Of a DNA stretch of 64,000 nt, positions 36,486-46,519 are shown one piece after another. The notes below the pieces were generated by a model. That model searched no databases and was not told the DNA's origin. It saw only the letters and a list, made by a program, of their open reading frames with translations. The position numbers and the translations under genes were made by a program. Source of the DNA: Bacteroidota bacterium (lineage in GTDB: Bacteria; Bacteroidota; Bacteroidia; Chitinophagales; Chitinophagaceae); contig JAEWJK010000015.1 in NCBI GenBank assembly GCA_023386555.1, positions 62,001-126,000 on the forward strand. Direction: 5' to 3'. How positions within the stretch are numbered: position 1 is the stretch's first letter; every line of letters starts with the position of its first letter.

Positions 36486-37662
36486 CATCTTCCTGAGTTT
36501 TTTTGCTGAACAGGCAAGATCTCAGGAGATTATTGATCAACCGGAAGCAAAACTAATTACCAAATTCTCTTTTGAATTGCTGAGTGGTGGTATTATTATT
36601 TTACATGCACAGCTTGATGATTACCAGGATACTTTAAATTTTATTCTTGATACAGGTAGTGGTGGTATTTCGCTTGACTCGATGACTGTTGAATATTTTG
36701 GTCTGAAGAAAACAGCATCCGATAAAACCATTAGAGGGATTGGAGGGATTAAGCAACTTGAATTTGCACTGAACCACCGGCTAAGATTTCCTGATCTTGA
36801 GGTGCCTAATCTTGATTTCCATATAAATGATTATTCTTTATTAACCAGTGTTTATGGTATTAAGATAGATGGAATTATCGGTTATAGTTTTTTACGTAGA
36901 TATATTGTAGAGTTGAATTATGATGAACACACGATCTCTGTTTATTCTCCAGGAACATTTAAATATCCAAGGGGAGGTTATATATTAAGACCAAATTTTA
37001 CAACCATTCCTATGCAGCCTGCTACAATTGTGGATGGCAAAGCAATGGTGAACAGATTTTATTTTGATACAGGTGCAGGACTGTGTTTCCTGCTTTCTGA
37101 AGACTTTAACCGTGATAGCGCTGTGTTACGAAAGAATAAAATAATGGTTCCCACACAGGCCGAAGGTTTAGGTGGAAAAAGACCGATGATGCTAACGGTG
37201 GTAAAAGAGGTGAAAATTGGTCCCTATAAATTTAAAAAGGTACCAACGTATCTTTTTAAAGACGATTTCAATGTAACCTCATATCCTAATACAGGTGGCT
37301 TAATTGGTAATGATTTATTGAGACGATTTAACGTAGTGCTGAATTATCCTGAACAGTTGATACATATAGTACCCAATAAAAGTTTTTCAAGCCCGTTTGA
37401 TTATTCATATACCGGTCTTGGAATTTATATGGACAATGGGAATATTGTGGTAGCCGATGTAATAAAAGATTCACCAGGAGAAAAAGCAGGTTTTAAAGAA
37501 GGAGATATCATCATATCAATCGACAATAATTTTACGAATAACATACAGGTTTACAGAACAATACTTCAAAATGCAGATCATAATATTAAAGTGATTGTAC
37601 TAAGAGATGACAAGTCAAAAATGCTGAGCCTCACAGTACGTAACATTTTGAGAAAAAGGTGA
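36439..37662 (+). CDS. Secreted retropepsin-like aspartic protease with C-terminal PDZ domain
   Basis: 407 aa. A signal peptide (GSIVGFIIIFLSFFAEQARSQ) leads to two aspartic-protease-like half sites, DTGSGGISLDS (Asp71) and DTGAGLCFLLS (Asp210), and then a PDZ domain (about 320-400; ADVIKDSPGEKAGFKEGDIIISIDN). This build is common in secreted Bacteroidota proteins. The start is a GTG inside a dispersed repeat; there is no ATG before the signal peptide and the frame is open only back to 36400. Confidence 0.82.
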   Translation: MTQQKLHKGSIVGFIIIFLSFFAEQARSQEIIDQPEAKLITKFSFELLSGGIIILHAQLDDYQDTLNFILDTGSGGISLDSMTVEYFGLKKTASDKTIRGIGGIKQLEFALNHRLRFPDLEVPNLDFHINDYSLLTSVYGIKIDGIIGYSFLRRYIVELNYDEHTISVYSPGTFKYPRGGYILRPNFTTIPMQPATIVDGKAMVNRFYFDTGAGLCFLLSEDFNRDSAVLRKNKIMVPTQAEGLGGKRPMMLTVVKEVKIGPYKFKKVPTYLFKDDFNVTSYPNTGGLIGNDLLRRFNVVLNYPEQLIHIVPNKSFSSPFDYSYTGLGIYMDNGNIVVADVIKDSPGEKAGFKEGDIIISIDNNFTNNIQVYRTILQNADHNIKVIVLRDDKSKMLSLTVRNILRKR

Positions 37663-37719
37663 TTGATGAGCATCAGTTTTTAGCGGTCTGAAAGAACTAA
37701 CTTCGTTCTCCTTTTTTAA

Positions 37720-40287
37720 ATGATAAGTATGAAGAAGTTAATCGCTCTATTGGTTTTATTTCATTTGGCCGTTTTTGTAAAAGCTCAAGGCATCGAAACT
37801 TTCACTAATCTTCCTGCAGCATCTTCCAGTTACAGTAATTTTACATGGACAGGTGATAATAGCACATTGACCTGGGGGGCATTGGATGCAAGAACGGACC
37901 AGACGATCAATGGTAGAGCCATTACAATAAGAAATGGATTTGTTTCCTGTACAATTCCAAATGGTGTGGGTTCATTATCCTTTAAACACCAACAGTTTTT
38001 TAGCGGTACTGGTGGTGTATTAGAAGTGCGTATCAACAGCAGTTTAATTGGAACCGTCAACAGCACAACATCCTTACAAACTGCTACTTTTAATAACCTT
38101 AACTTCTCTGGTCAATTTCATTTAGAAATAAGACAAGTTTCCTCTGGGCTCAGGGTTGGTATAGATGATATTAGCTGGACAGCATATAATAGTGCACCTT
38201 GCTTTCCACCATCATCTCAGCCTACTTCTCTTATTGTAAACAACATCACTACTACTTCAGCTAACATAAGTTTTACTCCGCTAAACGCTACAGAGAAATA
38301 TCTTGTTATAAGAAGCACTTCTTCTACTCTAAGCAATCAACCCGTTAACGGAAATGTTTATGCAGAAGGTGATGCATTAGGTAATGGCATCATCGCATAT
38401 TCAGGAAACAATAATAGTTTCGTTGCGGCCGACCTGCAAGCAGGAACAACCTATTATCTGTTTGTTTATGCATATAATGAAGCGAATTGTTCAGGTGGTC
38501 CTGCATATAACTACAATGCTCCGCTAACAGGAAACTTTAGTACAACAACACCTCCTGCTTGTACAACACCAACAGGTACAATATCAGGTCTGCAACTATC
38601 TGCTTCAGCAACATCTGTTAATGGTGTATATACCGCAGCACCAGGCACAAATGGATACCTTGTGATAAGAAGTACCAACTCATCAACCGGGTTTACTCCT
38701 GTAAACGGTGTTGACTACACTGTTGGACAAGCTGTAGGAAATGGCCTTGTTGTTAAAAGTGGAAGCGGAACATCCTTTGTCGCTAATGGTCTTTCTGCCA
38801 CTACACAATATTATTTCTTTGTATACAGTATGAATGGCTTAAACTGTACCGGAGGTCCTTTATACAATACGTCAGCTGTATCTGGAAATATTACTACTAC
38901 CTCTTCCGGAACTGGTGACTGGCCAACGGGTTATTATTCTTATGCTGACGGCAAAAGTTGTGCAGCACTTAAAACAGCATTGAAACAGATAACAGATAAT
39001 ACTTCAGGTTCATTTTCAGGTGACAACTTTACACATGATCCTCAGTCGTACGATAATCTTTGGAACCAGTATAAGATAACCGACATCAAACCAAGAGAAG
39101 TTGGCAGCGGCAGTGCAAATGTTATCTGGGATATCTATTCTGATAATCCTAACGGAACAGATCCATACAACTATACGCCAGGCACAAATCAATGTGGCAA
39201 CTACAGTGGCGAAAATAGTTGCTATAACAGGGAGCACAGTTTTCCAAAAAGCTGGTTTAATGATGCATCACCTATGTATAGCGATTACCATCATCTCTTT
39301 CCAACTGATGGATATGTGAATGGTAAGAGAAGTAATTATAAATATGGAGAGGTTGGTTCTGCAACATGGGCAAGCATGAACGGAAGCAAGTTAGGTTCCT
39401 CATCTGTTGCAGGAATCAGCGGACCTGTTTTTGAACCGATCAATGAATATAAAGGTGATGTGGCCAGAGCTTACCTGTATATGGTTACCAGGTATGAGAA
39501 CCTGCTTCCTTCATGGAATGGATATAGCACAGAGGGATCTGAAACGTTTGATGGAACTGTATTTCCGGGTGTAGAAGTGGAATATATAAGACTAATGATC
39601 AAATGGCATACACAAGACCCCGTAAGTAATAAAGAAAGAAACCGAAACAATGGTGCCTATTCTTTCCAGGGAAATAGAAATCCTTTTGTTGATCATCCTG
39701 AATATGTAAGTGCAGTTTGGAATTCAACTTGCCCAGGCTTAAGTGCTTTGCCTGTTGATGTTTTATTCTTTACCGGTAAATTAAATGGAAAGATCGTTAA
39801 CCTGAACTGGGATGTTGCTACTGAGATCAACTTAGAAATGTATGAAGTAGAAAGAAGTTTTAACGGTGTTGATTATAGTAAGATTGGATCAGTAAAGGCT
39901 GAAAACAGGAGCTCTTATTCTTATAATGATAATGTTGAACAGTTAAGCGGAAGAAGAATTTACTACAGGCTGAAGAAAGTTGACAGGGATGGAAAGTTTG
40001 CTTACAGCGCTGTATTCACTTTACACGTTCCGTTAAATATTAAGTTCAGTGTGTATCCAAATCCTGCAAGTGATGTTTTGAAGCTTCAACTGAATAACAA
40101 CAGTAATGAAACTGCTTCCATTGTTATATCTGATATTACGGGTAAGATCGTTTTAAAACAAAACGCTGCAGCAGCTCAGGGCCTCATTAATATTTCAACT
40201 TCACATCTAGGCACCGGACACTACATTGTAAAGATGATAACGAGAGATGGTGAATATTCTCAACGAGTCCTCATCATGAATAAATAA
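37720..40287 (+). CDS. Secreted endonuclease I with fibronectin III repeats and T9SS sorting domain
   Basis: 855 aa. After the signal peptide (LIALLVLFHLAVFVKAQ) come a beta-sandwich region (about 27-160) and two fibronectin-type III repeats (about 165-275 and 285-390). The endonuclease I (NucM-like) domain follows at about 395-675, with NREHSFPKSW (about 503) and DYHHLFPTDGYVNGKRSNY (about 522) as the catalytic His-Asn region. The last 80 residues (FSVYPNPASDVLKLQL ... GHYIVKM) are a type A sorting domain for type IX secretion. It likely degrades extracellular DNA. ATG 37729 is an alternative start. Confidence 0.92.
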   Translation: MISMKKLIALLVLFHLAVFVKAQGIETFTNLPAASSSYSNFTWTGDNSTLTWGALDARTDQTINGRAITIRNGFVSCTIPNGVGSLSFKHQQFFSGTGGVLEVRINSSLIGTVNSTTSLQTATFNNLNFSGQFHLEIRQVSSGLRVGIDDISWTAYNSAPCFPPSSQPTSLIVNNITTTSANISFTPLNATEKYLVIRSTSSTLSNQPVNGNVYAEGDALGNGIIAYSGNNNSFVAADLQAGTTYYLFVYAYNEANCSGGPAYNYNAPLTGNFSTTTPPACTTPTGTISGLQLSASATSVNGVYTAAPGTNGYLVIRSTNSSTGFTPVNGVDYTVGQAVGNGLVVKSGSGTSFVANGLSATTQYYFFVYSMNGLNCTGGPLYNTSAVSGNITTTSSGTGDWPTGYYSYADGKSCAALKTALKQITDNTSGSFSGDNFTHDPQSYDNLWNQYKITDIKPREVGSGSANVIWDIYSDNPNGTDPYNYTPGTNQCGNYSGENSCYNREHSFPKSWFNDASPMYSDYHHLFPTDGYVNGKRSNYKYGEVGSATWASMNGSKLGSSSVAGISGPVFEPINEYKGDVARAYLYMVTRYENLLPSWNGYSTEGSETFDGTVFPGVEVEYIRLMIKWHTQDPVSNKERNRNNGAYSFQGNRNPFVDHPEYVSAVWNSTCPGLSALPVDVLFFTGKLNGKIVNLNWDVATEINLEMYEVERSFNGVDYSKIGSVKAENRSSYSYNDNVEQLSGRRIYYRLKKVDRDGKFAYSAVFTLHVPLNIKFSVYPNPASDVLKLQLNNNSNETASIVISDITGKIVLKQNAAAAQGLINISTSHLGTGHYIVKMITRDGEYSQRVLIMNK

Positions 40288-40292
40288 CCATC

Positions 40293-40316
40293 AAGCCCTG
40301 TTCGCAGGGCTTTTTT
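40293..40316 (+). terminator. Intrinsic terminator after the endonuclease gene
   Basis: An 8-bp stem (AAGCCCTG / CAGGGCTT) with a UUCG loop and a T run. Confidence 0.9.
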
Positions 40317-40329
40317 GTTTTTGGGAGAC

Positions 40330-40337
40330 TATCTTTG
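40330..40337 (+). promoter_or_regulatory. Putative -7 promoter box for the M16 peptidase pair
   Basis: TATCTTTG is a perfect TAnnTTTG box 15 bp before the ATG at 40352 and just after a terminator, so it probably starts the three-gene unit 40352-43248. Confidence 0.5.
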
Positions 40338-40351
40338 CTGTCCTTTAAAGG

Positions 40352-41596
40352 ATGGGTATGATTTATTATAACAGGTTTGTTTTAGATAACGGTTTAAGAG
40401 TGTTGGTGCATGAAGATCATTCCACTCCTATGGCTGTAGTTAATGTGATGTATGATGTTGGATCGAAAGATGAAGATGCAGCACAAACAGGATTTGCTCA
40501 TTTGTTTGAGCACCTGATGTTTGGAGGCAGCATCAACATTCCTGATTATGACGAGCCATTGCAAAGAGCTGGTGGTGAAAACAATGCTTACACCACAAAT
40601 GACCTTACCAATTATTATTGCCAGCTTCCTGCTCAGAATATCGAAACTGCTTTCTGGTTAGAAAGTGATAGAATGTTAAGTCTTGCTTTCAGTGAAAAAA
40701 GCCTGGAAGTACAACGTAAAGTTGTTTGCGAAGAATTTAAAGAACATTACATCAACAAACCTTATGGCGATGCATGGCATAAGATGAGAGAATTGGCTTA
40801 CCAGGTTCATCCTTATCGCTGGATGACTATTGGTAAAGAATTAAAGCATGTAGAAGATGCAAAGATCAATGATGTAAAGCATTTCTTCTTCAAACATTAT
40901 CGTCCGGTAAATGCCATACTCGTTATTGCAGGTAATGTAAAAACGGAGGATATGAAACTGCTGGCTGAAAAATGGTTTGGCAGCATCGAAAGTGGAGAAA
41001 AATATAATCGGCAGCTTCCTTCAGAACCAAAACAATCAGCTCCACGTTTACTGGAGGTTCATGCTGATGTTCCGTTAGATGCGCTATATAAAACATGGCA
41101 TATAGATTCCAGATTGAAAAAAGGATATTACGTTGCTGATCTTATTTCGGAGATATTAGGTGGAGGAACTTCTTCCAGGTTATATCAATCCCTGGTAAAA
41201 GAAAAACAATTTTTTTCCAACATTGAATGTTATCATTTTGGCAGTGTAGAAAAAGGATTGTTTTCCATTGAAGGTAAGCTGATAAAAGGAATTAAAATGC
41301 AGGATGCTGAAGCTGCTATCAACGAAGAGATTCAAAAGATTCAATCAGACATTGTAAGCGATATTGAACTGCAGAAGGTGAAGAACAAAACTGAAAGTGT
41401 AATTGCTTTTGAAGATATGAGTATTATGAACAGGGCTAACAGTCTTGCCTTCTACGAATTGTTAGGTGATGCTGATCTGATGAATAAGGAACTTTCTAAG
41501 TACCAGGAGATCACTTCACAAGATATACTTGATTACAGCAAAGAAATATTCAACATCAATAATAGTAATACACTGCATTACTATTGCAAGAATTAA
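40352..41596 (+). CDS. M16-family zinc metallopeptidase (catalytic subunit)
   Basis: 414 aa. The inverted zinc motif HLFEH (His50, Glu53, His54) in TGFAHLFEHLMFGG marks an active pitrilysin-type protease, and YHFGSVEKGLFSIEG plus LGGGTSSRLYQSL are conserved partner-side blocks. No signal peptide is visible. The next gene is an M16 relative without the zinc motif, so the active enzyme is probably a heterodimer. ATG 40358 is an alternative start. Confidence 0.92.
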   Translation: MGMIYYNRFVLDNGLRVLVHEDHSTPMAVVNVMYDVGSKDEDAAQTGFAHLFEHLMFGGSINIPDYDEPLQRAGGENNAYTTNDLTNYYCQLPAQNIETAFWLESDRMLSLAFSEKSLEVQRKVVCEEFKEHYINKPYGDAWHKMRELAYQVHPYRWMTIGKELKHVEDAKINDVKHFFFKHYRPVNAILVIAGNVKTEDMKLLAEKWFGSIESGEKYNRQLPSEPKQSAPRLLEVHADVPLDALYKTWHIDSRLKKGYYVADLISEILGGGTSSRLYQSLVKEKQFFSNIECYHFGSVEKGLFSIEGKLIKGIKMQDAEAAINEEIQKIQSDIVSDIELQKVKNKTESVIAFEDMSIMNRANSLAFYELLGDADLMNKELSKYQEITSQDILDYSKEIFNINNSNTLHYYCKN

Positions 41597-41598
41597 GA

Positions 41599-42879
41599 AT
41601 GATAAACAGAAAACAGGCTCCTCATATATTTGATCCCGTAGAATTTAACCTGACACTTCCACCCTGTGAGAAATTTATTCTCGATAACGGTGTTGAAGTG
41701 TATGCTGTTAATGCAGGTGAAGAAGAAGTAATGCTCACAGAATTGGTATTCTTTGCCGGTAACTGGTATGAAGAACAAAACATTGTTGCTGCTACTACCA
41801 ACTTCTTATTAAAGAACGGAACCAAACATAAAACAGCTTTCGCCATCAGCGAACATTTTGAATTTTATGGTGCTTACCTTAACAGGCATTGTTATAATGA
41901 AACATCTACTTTAAGTCTTCATTGTTTAACCAAACACCTATCTGAATTACTTCCTGTAGTTGCTGAGATATTAACTGAATCTGTTTTTCCTGAAGAAGAG
42001 TTGACCATCTACAAACAAAATCAAAAACAAAGGCTGGAAGTTAACCTGCGAAAATGTGATTATGTTGCCAATCGATTAATAGATGAATATTTGTTCGGAT
42101 TCGATCATCCTTATGGAAGATATACTTCAACTGATGATTATGATCGTTTGGAACGAGAGCAGTTGACTAAGTTTTATGATAACTATTACAGGCAAGGAAA
42201 ATGCATCCTGTTTGTTGCGGGAAAGCTTCCATCCAACATTCATGAACAACTGAACAATGTTTTTGGAAAACTTCCATTAAATGGAACTACAATTGGCAAA
42301 GCTGATATACAACCGAAACCTGCAACGAAAAAAAGATACGAGATCATCAATGATGTAAATGGAGTACAAGGTGCTATTCGTATTGCAAGACCTTTTCCAA
42401 ACAGGCATCATCCTGATTTTGCAAAGGTGACTGTACTCAATAATATTTTTGGCGGATTTTTTGGCTCAAGACTAATGAGCAATATTCGTGAAGAGAAAGG
42501 TTATACCTATGGAATTCATAGCTACCTGCAAAATCATCTGCAAACAAGTGCATGGATGGTGAGCACAGAAGCTGGAAGAGATGTGTGCAGGGCAACGATA
42601 GATGAAGTGTACAAGGAAATGAAGTTGCTTCGTGATGAGATCATAGATGCTGAAGAGATTGATCTTGTTAGAAACTTTATGATCGGAACGATATTAGGAG
42701 ATCTTGATGGACCTTTCCAGATCATTGCACGATGGAAGAACTACATACTCAATAATCTAACAGAAGAATATTTTTATAATAGTATCAACATTATTAAAAC
42801 AGTTTCCGCAGAAGAATTACAGGAAGCTGCAAAAAAATATCTTAACCCGGAAGATTTCTACGAATTGGTTGTGATATAA
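41599..42879 (+). CDS. M16-family partner subunit lacking the zinc motif
   Basis: 426 aa. It has the M16 fold: FILDNGVEVYAVNAGEEEVMLTELVFFAGNWYE at the start and IFGGFFGSRLMSNIREEKGYTYGIHS in the C-terminal half, the R/Y pair that binds substrate. The expected HxxEH is replaced by TTNFLLKNG, so it cannot bind zinc. It starts at ATG 41599, 2 bp after the catalytic subunit; a TTG at 41584 would overlap it. The two should form one protease. Confidence 0.9.
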   Translation: MINRKQAPHIFDPVEFNLTLPPCEKFILDNGVEVYAVNAGEEEVMLTELVFFAGNWYEEQNIVAATTNFLLKNGTKHKTAFAISEHFEFYGAYLNRHCYNETSTLSLHCLTKHLSELLPVVAEILTESVFPEEELTIYKQNQKQRLEVNLRKCDYVANRLIDEYLFGFDHPYGRYTSTDDYDRLEREQLTKFYDNYYRQGKCILFVAGKLPSNIHEQLNNVFGKLPLNGTTIGKADIQPKPATKKRYEIINDVNGVQGAIRIARPFPNRHHPDFAKVTVLNNIFGGFFGSRLMSNIREEKGYTYGIHSYLQNHLQTSAWMVSTEAGRDVCRATIDEVYKEMKLLRDEIIDAEEIDLVRNFMIGTILGDLDGPFQIIARWKNYILNNLTEEYFYNSINIIKTVSAEELQEAAKKYLNPEDFYELVVI

Positions 42880-42888
42880 CATATATCT

Positions 42889-43248
42889 ATGGGAAGATTC
42901 TTTATCAGAACGATCACTACTTCGCTTGCTGTTTTATTAGCGGCTTATTTGTTAAGTGGTGTTCATGTTGACAGTACTATCACTGCTCTTTTAGTAGCCA
43001 TTGTATTGGGTTTGCTGAATACTTTTGTAAAACCTTTATTTATACTGCTAACCATTCCTATCACTGTATTTACATTAGGATTATTCCTTGTTGTTATCAA
43101 CGTACTCATCATTTTGTTTGTTGATGACCTCATCACAGGCTTCTCTGTTAACAGTTGGTTTACCGCACTTATTTTCAGCTTTATTGTTTCTTTTACTGCA
43201 TCGTTGATTGAAAAGATCATTGGTGTACCGAAGAAGAATGATGATTAG
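42889..43248 (+). CDS. Phage-holin-superfamily-IV-like membrane protein
   Basis: 119 aa with four hydrophobic helices (TSLAVLLAAYLLSGVHV, ITALLVAIVLGLLNTFVKPLFILLTIPITVFTLGLFLVVINVLIILFV, FTALIFSFIVSFTASLIEKIIG). This is the YvlD/holin IV type found in many non-phage chromosomes; no phage genes are nearby. Its function is unknown. It lies 9 bp after the M16 pair and ends the operon. Confidence 0.85.
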   Translation: MGRFFIRTITTSLAVLLAAYLLSGVHVDSTITALLVAIVLGLLNTFVKPLFILLTIPITVFTLGLFLVVINVLIILFVDDLITGFSVNSWFTALIFSFIVSFTASLIEKIIGVPKKNDD

Positions 43249-43272
43249 CATTGATGAAGCATGTACAGTTGA

Positions 43273-43325
43273 TGCAGTGTGCGACGCAACAGAAGTTGAT
43301 CAAGGTTATAATGATGACTCAATAA
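43273..43325 (+). repeat. Dispersed intergenic repeat, copy 7 (diverged head)
   Basis: Shares GTGCGACGCAAC and the length of the family, with a changed first part and tail. It lies between the holin-like gene and the terminator. Confidence 0.5.
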
Positions 43326-43328
43326 AAA

Positions 43329-43355
43329 AATCCCGCTAAATAATAGCAGGATTTT
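43329..43355. terminator. Bidirectional terminator between convergent genes
   Basis: A 9-bp stem with one mismatch (AATCCCGCT / AGCAGGATT) flanked by A and T runs on both sides. It can end both the M16 operon and the minus-strand barrel gene. Confidence 0.75.
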
Positions 43356-43373
43356 CATTTGTAACTTGAATGT

Positions 43374-46262
43374 TTAGTTTATTCTTATCTGTGTGCCGGG
43401 CATTGGTGTTCCTCTGAAAATGTTCATAAAACCAGGCATTGCTTTTTGACCGAACTTTCTAAGGTTATACGTAAACGATAACATTACATAACGTTGCAAT
43501 ACCTGTGTGTTAACATCTTCTATAAAATTTTCCTGTACATTCCTGGTGATACTTTGGTTTTGTTTAAACAGATCGAATACATATAATTTTATTTCACCAG
43601 CCTTATTCTTGAATACCTGTTTTGAAATACTTGCGTTGAACAATGGAACAGATTGGTTGAATTCTTCTTCCTGTCCTCTATACATATTGTAATCGAAATC
43701 TACGCCGAATATCCAACCTGTTTTAGTTGTATAGGTCGGTTCAAGTGAAAACATCTGGCTGAAGAAATTATTGTTCAGTTCTTGTTGACGACTGTACTTA
43801 GCAATGGTGTATGATGTACTGCTTGTAAAGTTCAGATCGAAACGATCTTTCAGATTCATGTTAAATGAAACCCTTTCACCAAGTACATAATTCTTGGTGT
43901 ATGATCTTACCGCTTCAGCTTCTGTAACATCTCTTACCAATGTAACATCACGATTGAATAATGCTGTGGTAGTAAAGTTTACATTGGCTTTTATCTTCTT
44001 AATCTGGAAGCCATAGTTTACAAATGTGCTGAAGTTATAAGCCCCATTTACATTCACAGGTTTAGAATATTGGGCACCAGGTGTTAATAGAATAGAATCT
44101 TCGGCATATTGTACTGACTGACTTTTAAAATTAGTAGTCAGATAATTTGCGATCTTGTTCGATACAAAACCACCATTAGCACCAATGAAGAAATTTTTAA
44201 AAGTAAATATGTCGAAGCTGGTGTACATTAAACTAAGATTGTTATTGAACTCCTGGTTCAAAGCCGGATTACCTCTCCTGATGTTCAATGGATTGGTGAT
44301 ATCAATCACATCCTGCAATTGAGAGATATTCGGTTGTCTGGTTGAGCCTCTATAATTGAACCGCAAAGTTTTTGCTCTATTCTTGCTGTACTGCAAAGAC
44401 AAAGTTGGGAATAGATTATTGAACGACTGGCTGAGGGAAACATTTTTGGTTCTGTTATCGCTTTCTAATGTAGCATGTTGAACACCTAAGCCAACTGTGT
44501 AACTCCATTCTTTGCTTACCTGTCTTCTATAATTTACGTTTACCCTGTGAGAAATATTATTATTAAGGAAGTCGTTCGTAAGCACTGAATCCTGCACATA
44601 CTTAGAACTGCCACCGTCATAACGATTGGTTTCTTGCGTAGATTCATTCCGATTATTACTATAGTTATAGCTTAATTCAACCTGGCTTTTTTTATCGATA
44701 GGTTCAGTGTAAGAAATATTTCCGCCTAATGTTCTTCCGCTTCTTTCTATATCTGAGAGTAGGTCGGTAGTATCTCTAAAGATAAATCCTCCAAAATAAT
44801 TATTACGATAGTTTAGGTTTCTCCTGTCTGTTTCACTTTCATTAAAAGCCTGAGTGAGGTTAACAGACAATGTTCTTCCTTTTTTGCGAAAGCGGTGCCT
44901 GTATAAAATATTGTTGTTGAAGTTATACCCATTACCATCAGAAATACTTTGAGCGTTCAGATCATTAACGTTCAAAATCTTTCCTCTTGTTGTATAAGAA
45001 TTAGATTCTGAGTAGCTATCGTTTTGCTGGTAGCTGAATGATGGACGAATAAGAATTGAGTTGAATGAATCGATCTTATGATCTATCTCAAAATTAAAAC
45101 GATGGTTTTGATTCTTGTTGGTTGAATTGTTATTGCTACGGCTGAATAATGATGAATCATTTTGTACAAATGTTTCTCTCAGTCTGTCACTTCCATTAAT
45201 AACATTCATATTGTTATAAAAATAACTTCCGCTAACAGATGTGTTCTTACTCCATGCATCATTATAATTCAATCCACCTGCAATTGTTCTTGCAATACCA
45301 GCCTGTGTAGCTCCCATAAAATTTCCGATATTACTCATTCCTCTTCCACCCATGGCTGACATCATTCCACCACCACCTCCTCCACCAAACATTCCACTAC
45401 CACCCATTGCACCTAATAGGTCCTGCATTGAAAAGTTTTGTTGATTGGTATTGTTTGCCTGTCCAACAAATGATAATTGTTGATTGCCGTTAAATCTATT
45501 CACAGAAAGATTGGCTGCATATCTTTCATTATCTCCTGCACCGGCACTGGCTTTTCCAAAATAACCTTTGCGGCGATCTTTTTTTGTTATAATGTTGATC
45601 GTTTTCTCTCTATTACCATCATCAAATCCGCTAAAAGCTGACTGATCACTTTGTGCATCGTACACCTGTACTTTATCAACCACATCAGAAGGTAAATTTC
45701 TGGTGGCCATTTTAGGATCATCACCAAAGAAACGTTTACCATCTACCAAAACTCTTTTCACATCTTCTCCCTGTGCTTTTACATTACCATCTTTATCAAC
45801 CTGCACTCCCGGTAATTTCTTCAACAGATCTTCGGTTGATGCATTCGGTTTTGTTTTAAATGCATTGGCGCTGAACTCTGTGGTGTCTCCTTTTATTGCA
45901 ACAGGTGCAGATACTATAGTTACATTGCCAAGATCTTTTGCAGCATCGGTTAATATAATTGTTCCAATATCTGTAACAGGATTGTCTTTGCTTACAACTA
46001 CATTTTTATATTCCGATCTGTAACCCTGGAAAGATATCAGCAACAGGTTAACGCCAACCGGCACATTATTTACCTGGAAACTTCCATCAGCTTTGGAAAT
46101 ACCAAATGATATCAATGTGCTGTCTTTATCTAATACAGAAATGGTAGCCCCTTGTAAGTTTTGTTTTGATGTAGTATCCTTTAATTGTCCTTTTATTATT
46201 CCTGTTTGTGCAATTGCCGCAACAGAAAAGAAAAGACAAAAGAGCGTAGAAATAGCTTTCAT
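43374..46262 (-). CDS. TonB-dependent-receptor-like outer-membrane protein with carboxypeptidase-regulatory N-terminus
   Basis: 962 aa. A signal peptide (LFCLFFSVAAIAQ) is followed by a carboxypeptidase-regulatory-like domain (about 24-105; LQGATISVLDKDSTLI, ADGSFQVNNVPVGVNLLLISFQGYR), a plug-like domain (TEDLLKKLPGVQVDKDGNVKAQG) and a large barrel. A glycine/methionine-rich stretch lies near 284-308. This is the outer-membrane beta-barrel family common in Bacteroidota. No SusD partner is nearby, so the cargo is unknown. Confidence 0.88.
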   Translation of the reverse strand: MKAISTLFCLFFSVAAIAQTGIIKGQLKDTTSKQNLQGATISVLDKDSTLISFGISKADGSFQVNNVPVGVNLLLISFQGYRSEYKNVVVSKDNPVTDIGTIILTDAAKDLGNVTIVSAPVAIKGDTTEFSANAFKTKPNASTEDLLKKLPGVQVDKDGNVKAQGEDVKRVLVDGKRFFGDDPKMATRNLPSDVVDKVQVYDAQSDQSAFSGFDDGNREKTINIITKKDRRKGYFGKASAGAGDNERYAANLSVNRFNGNQQLSFVGQANNTNQQNFSMQDLLGAMGGSGMFGGGGGGGMMSAMGGRGMSNIGNFMGATQAGIARTIAGGLNYNDAWSKNTSVSGSYFYNNMNVINGSDRLRETFVQNDSSLFSRSNNNSTNKNQNHRFNFEIDHKIDSFNSILIRPSFSYQQNDSYSESNSYTTRGKILNVNDLNAQSISDGNGYNFNNNILYRHRFRKKGRTLSVNLTQAFNESETDRRNLNYRNNYFGGFIFRDTTDLLSDIERSGRTLGGNISYTEPIDKKSQVELSYNYSNNRNESTQETNRYDGGSSKYVQDSVLTNDFLNNNISHRVNVNYRRQVSKEWSYTVGLGVQHATLESDNRTKNVSLSQSFNNLFPTLSLQYSKNRAKTLRFNYRGSTRQPNISQLQDVIDITNPLNIRRGNPALNQEFNNNLSLMYTSFDIFTFKNFFIGANGGFVSNKIANYLTTNFKSQSVQYAEDSILLTPGAQYSKPVNVNGAYNFSTFVNYGFQIKKIKANVNFTTTALFNRDVTLVRDVTEAEAVRSYTKNYVLGERVSFNMNLKDRFDLNFTSSTSYTIAKYSRQQELNNNFFSQMFSLEPTYTTKTGWIFGVDFDYNMYRGQEEEFNQSVPLFNASISKQVFKNKAGEIKLYVFDLFKQNQSITRNVQENFIEDVNTQVLQRYVMLSFTYNLRKFGQKAMPGFMNIFRGTPMPGTQIRIN

Positions 46263-46493
46263 GTGATTGATTGTTCAATACGAAACTATCCGTAAAAGTT
46301 TAAAATAACAGTTAATTCAACTTAATAAGTGATGAATGGGCTTATTAGAAGGATGAATCCCTGTTTAAAAACTGTATGTAAGCCAGCTTCCTTTTTAACA
46401 GTGGTGCTTTACTTGCATCGAATCTTTCCGACAAAAGTCCGAATCTCTCAATCGGAACTTGTACTGAATATCTCTGAGCAACTAACAAGCATT

Positions 46494-46501
46494 TATCTTT
46501 G
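46494..46501 (+). promoter_or_regulatory. Putative -7 promoter box for the acid phosphatase gene
   Basis: TATCTTTG matches TAnnTTTG and ends 18 bp before the ATG at 46520. No clear -33 TTG is seen at the usual distance. Confidence 0.4.
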
Positions 46502-46519
46502 CTTTCTTAAAATGCAATT

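Noticed and set aside
42889..43248. Prophage remnant because of the holin-like protein
   Set aside because: No other phage gene is nearby and the family is widespread in chromosomes as a plain membrane protein.
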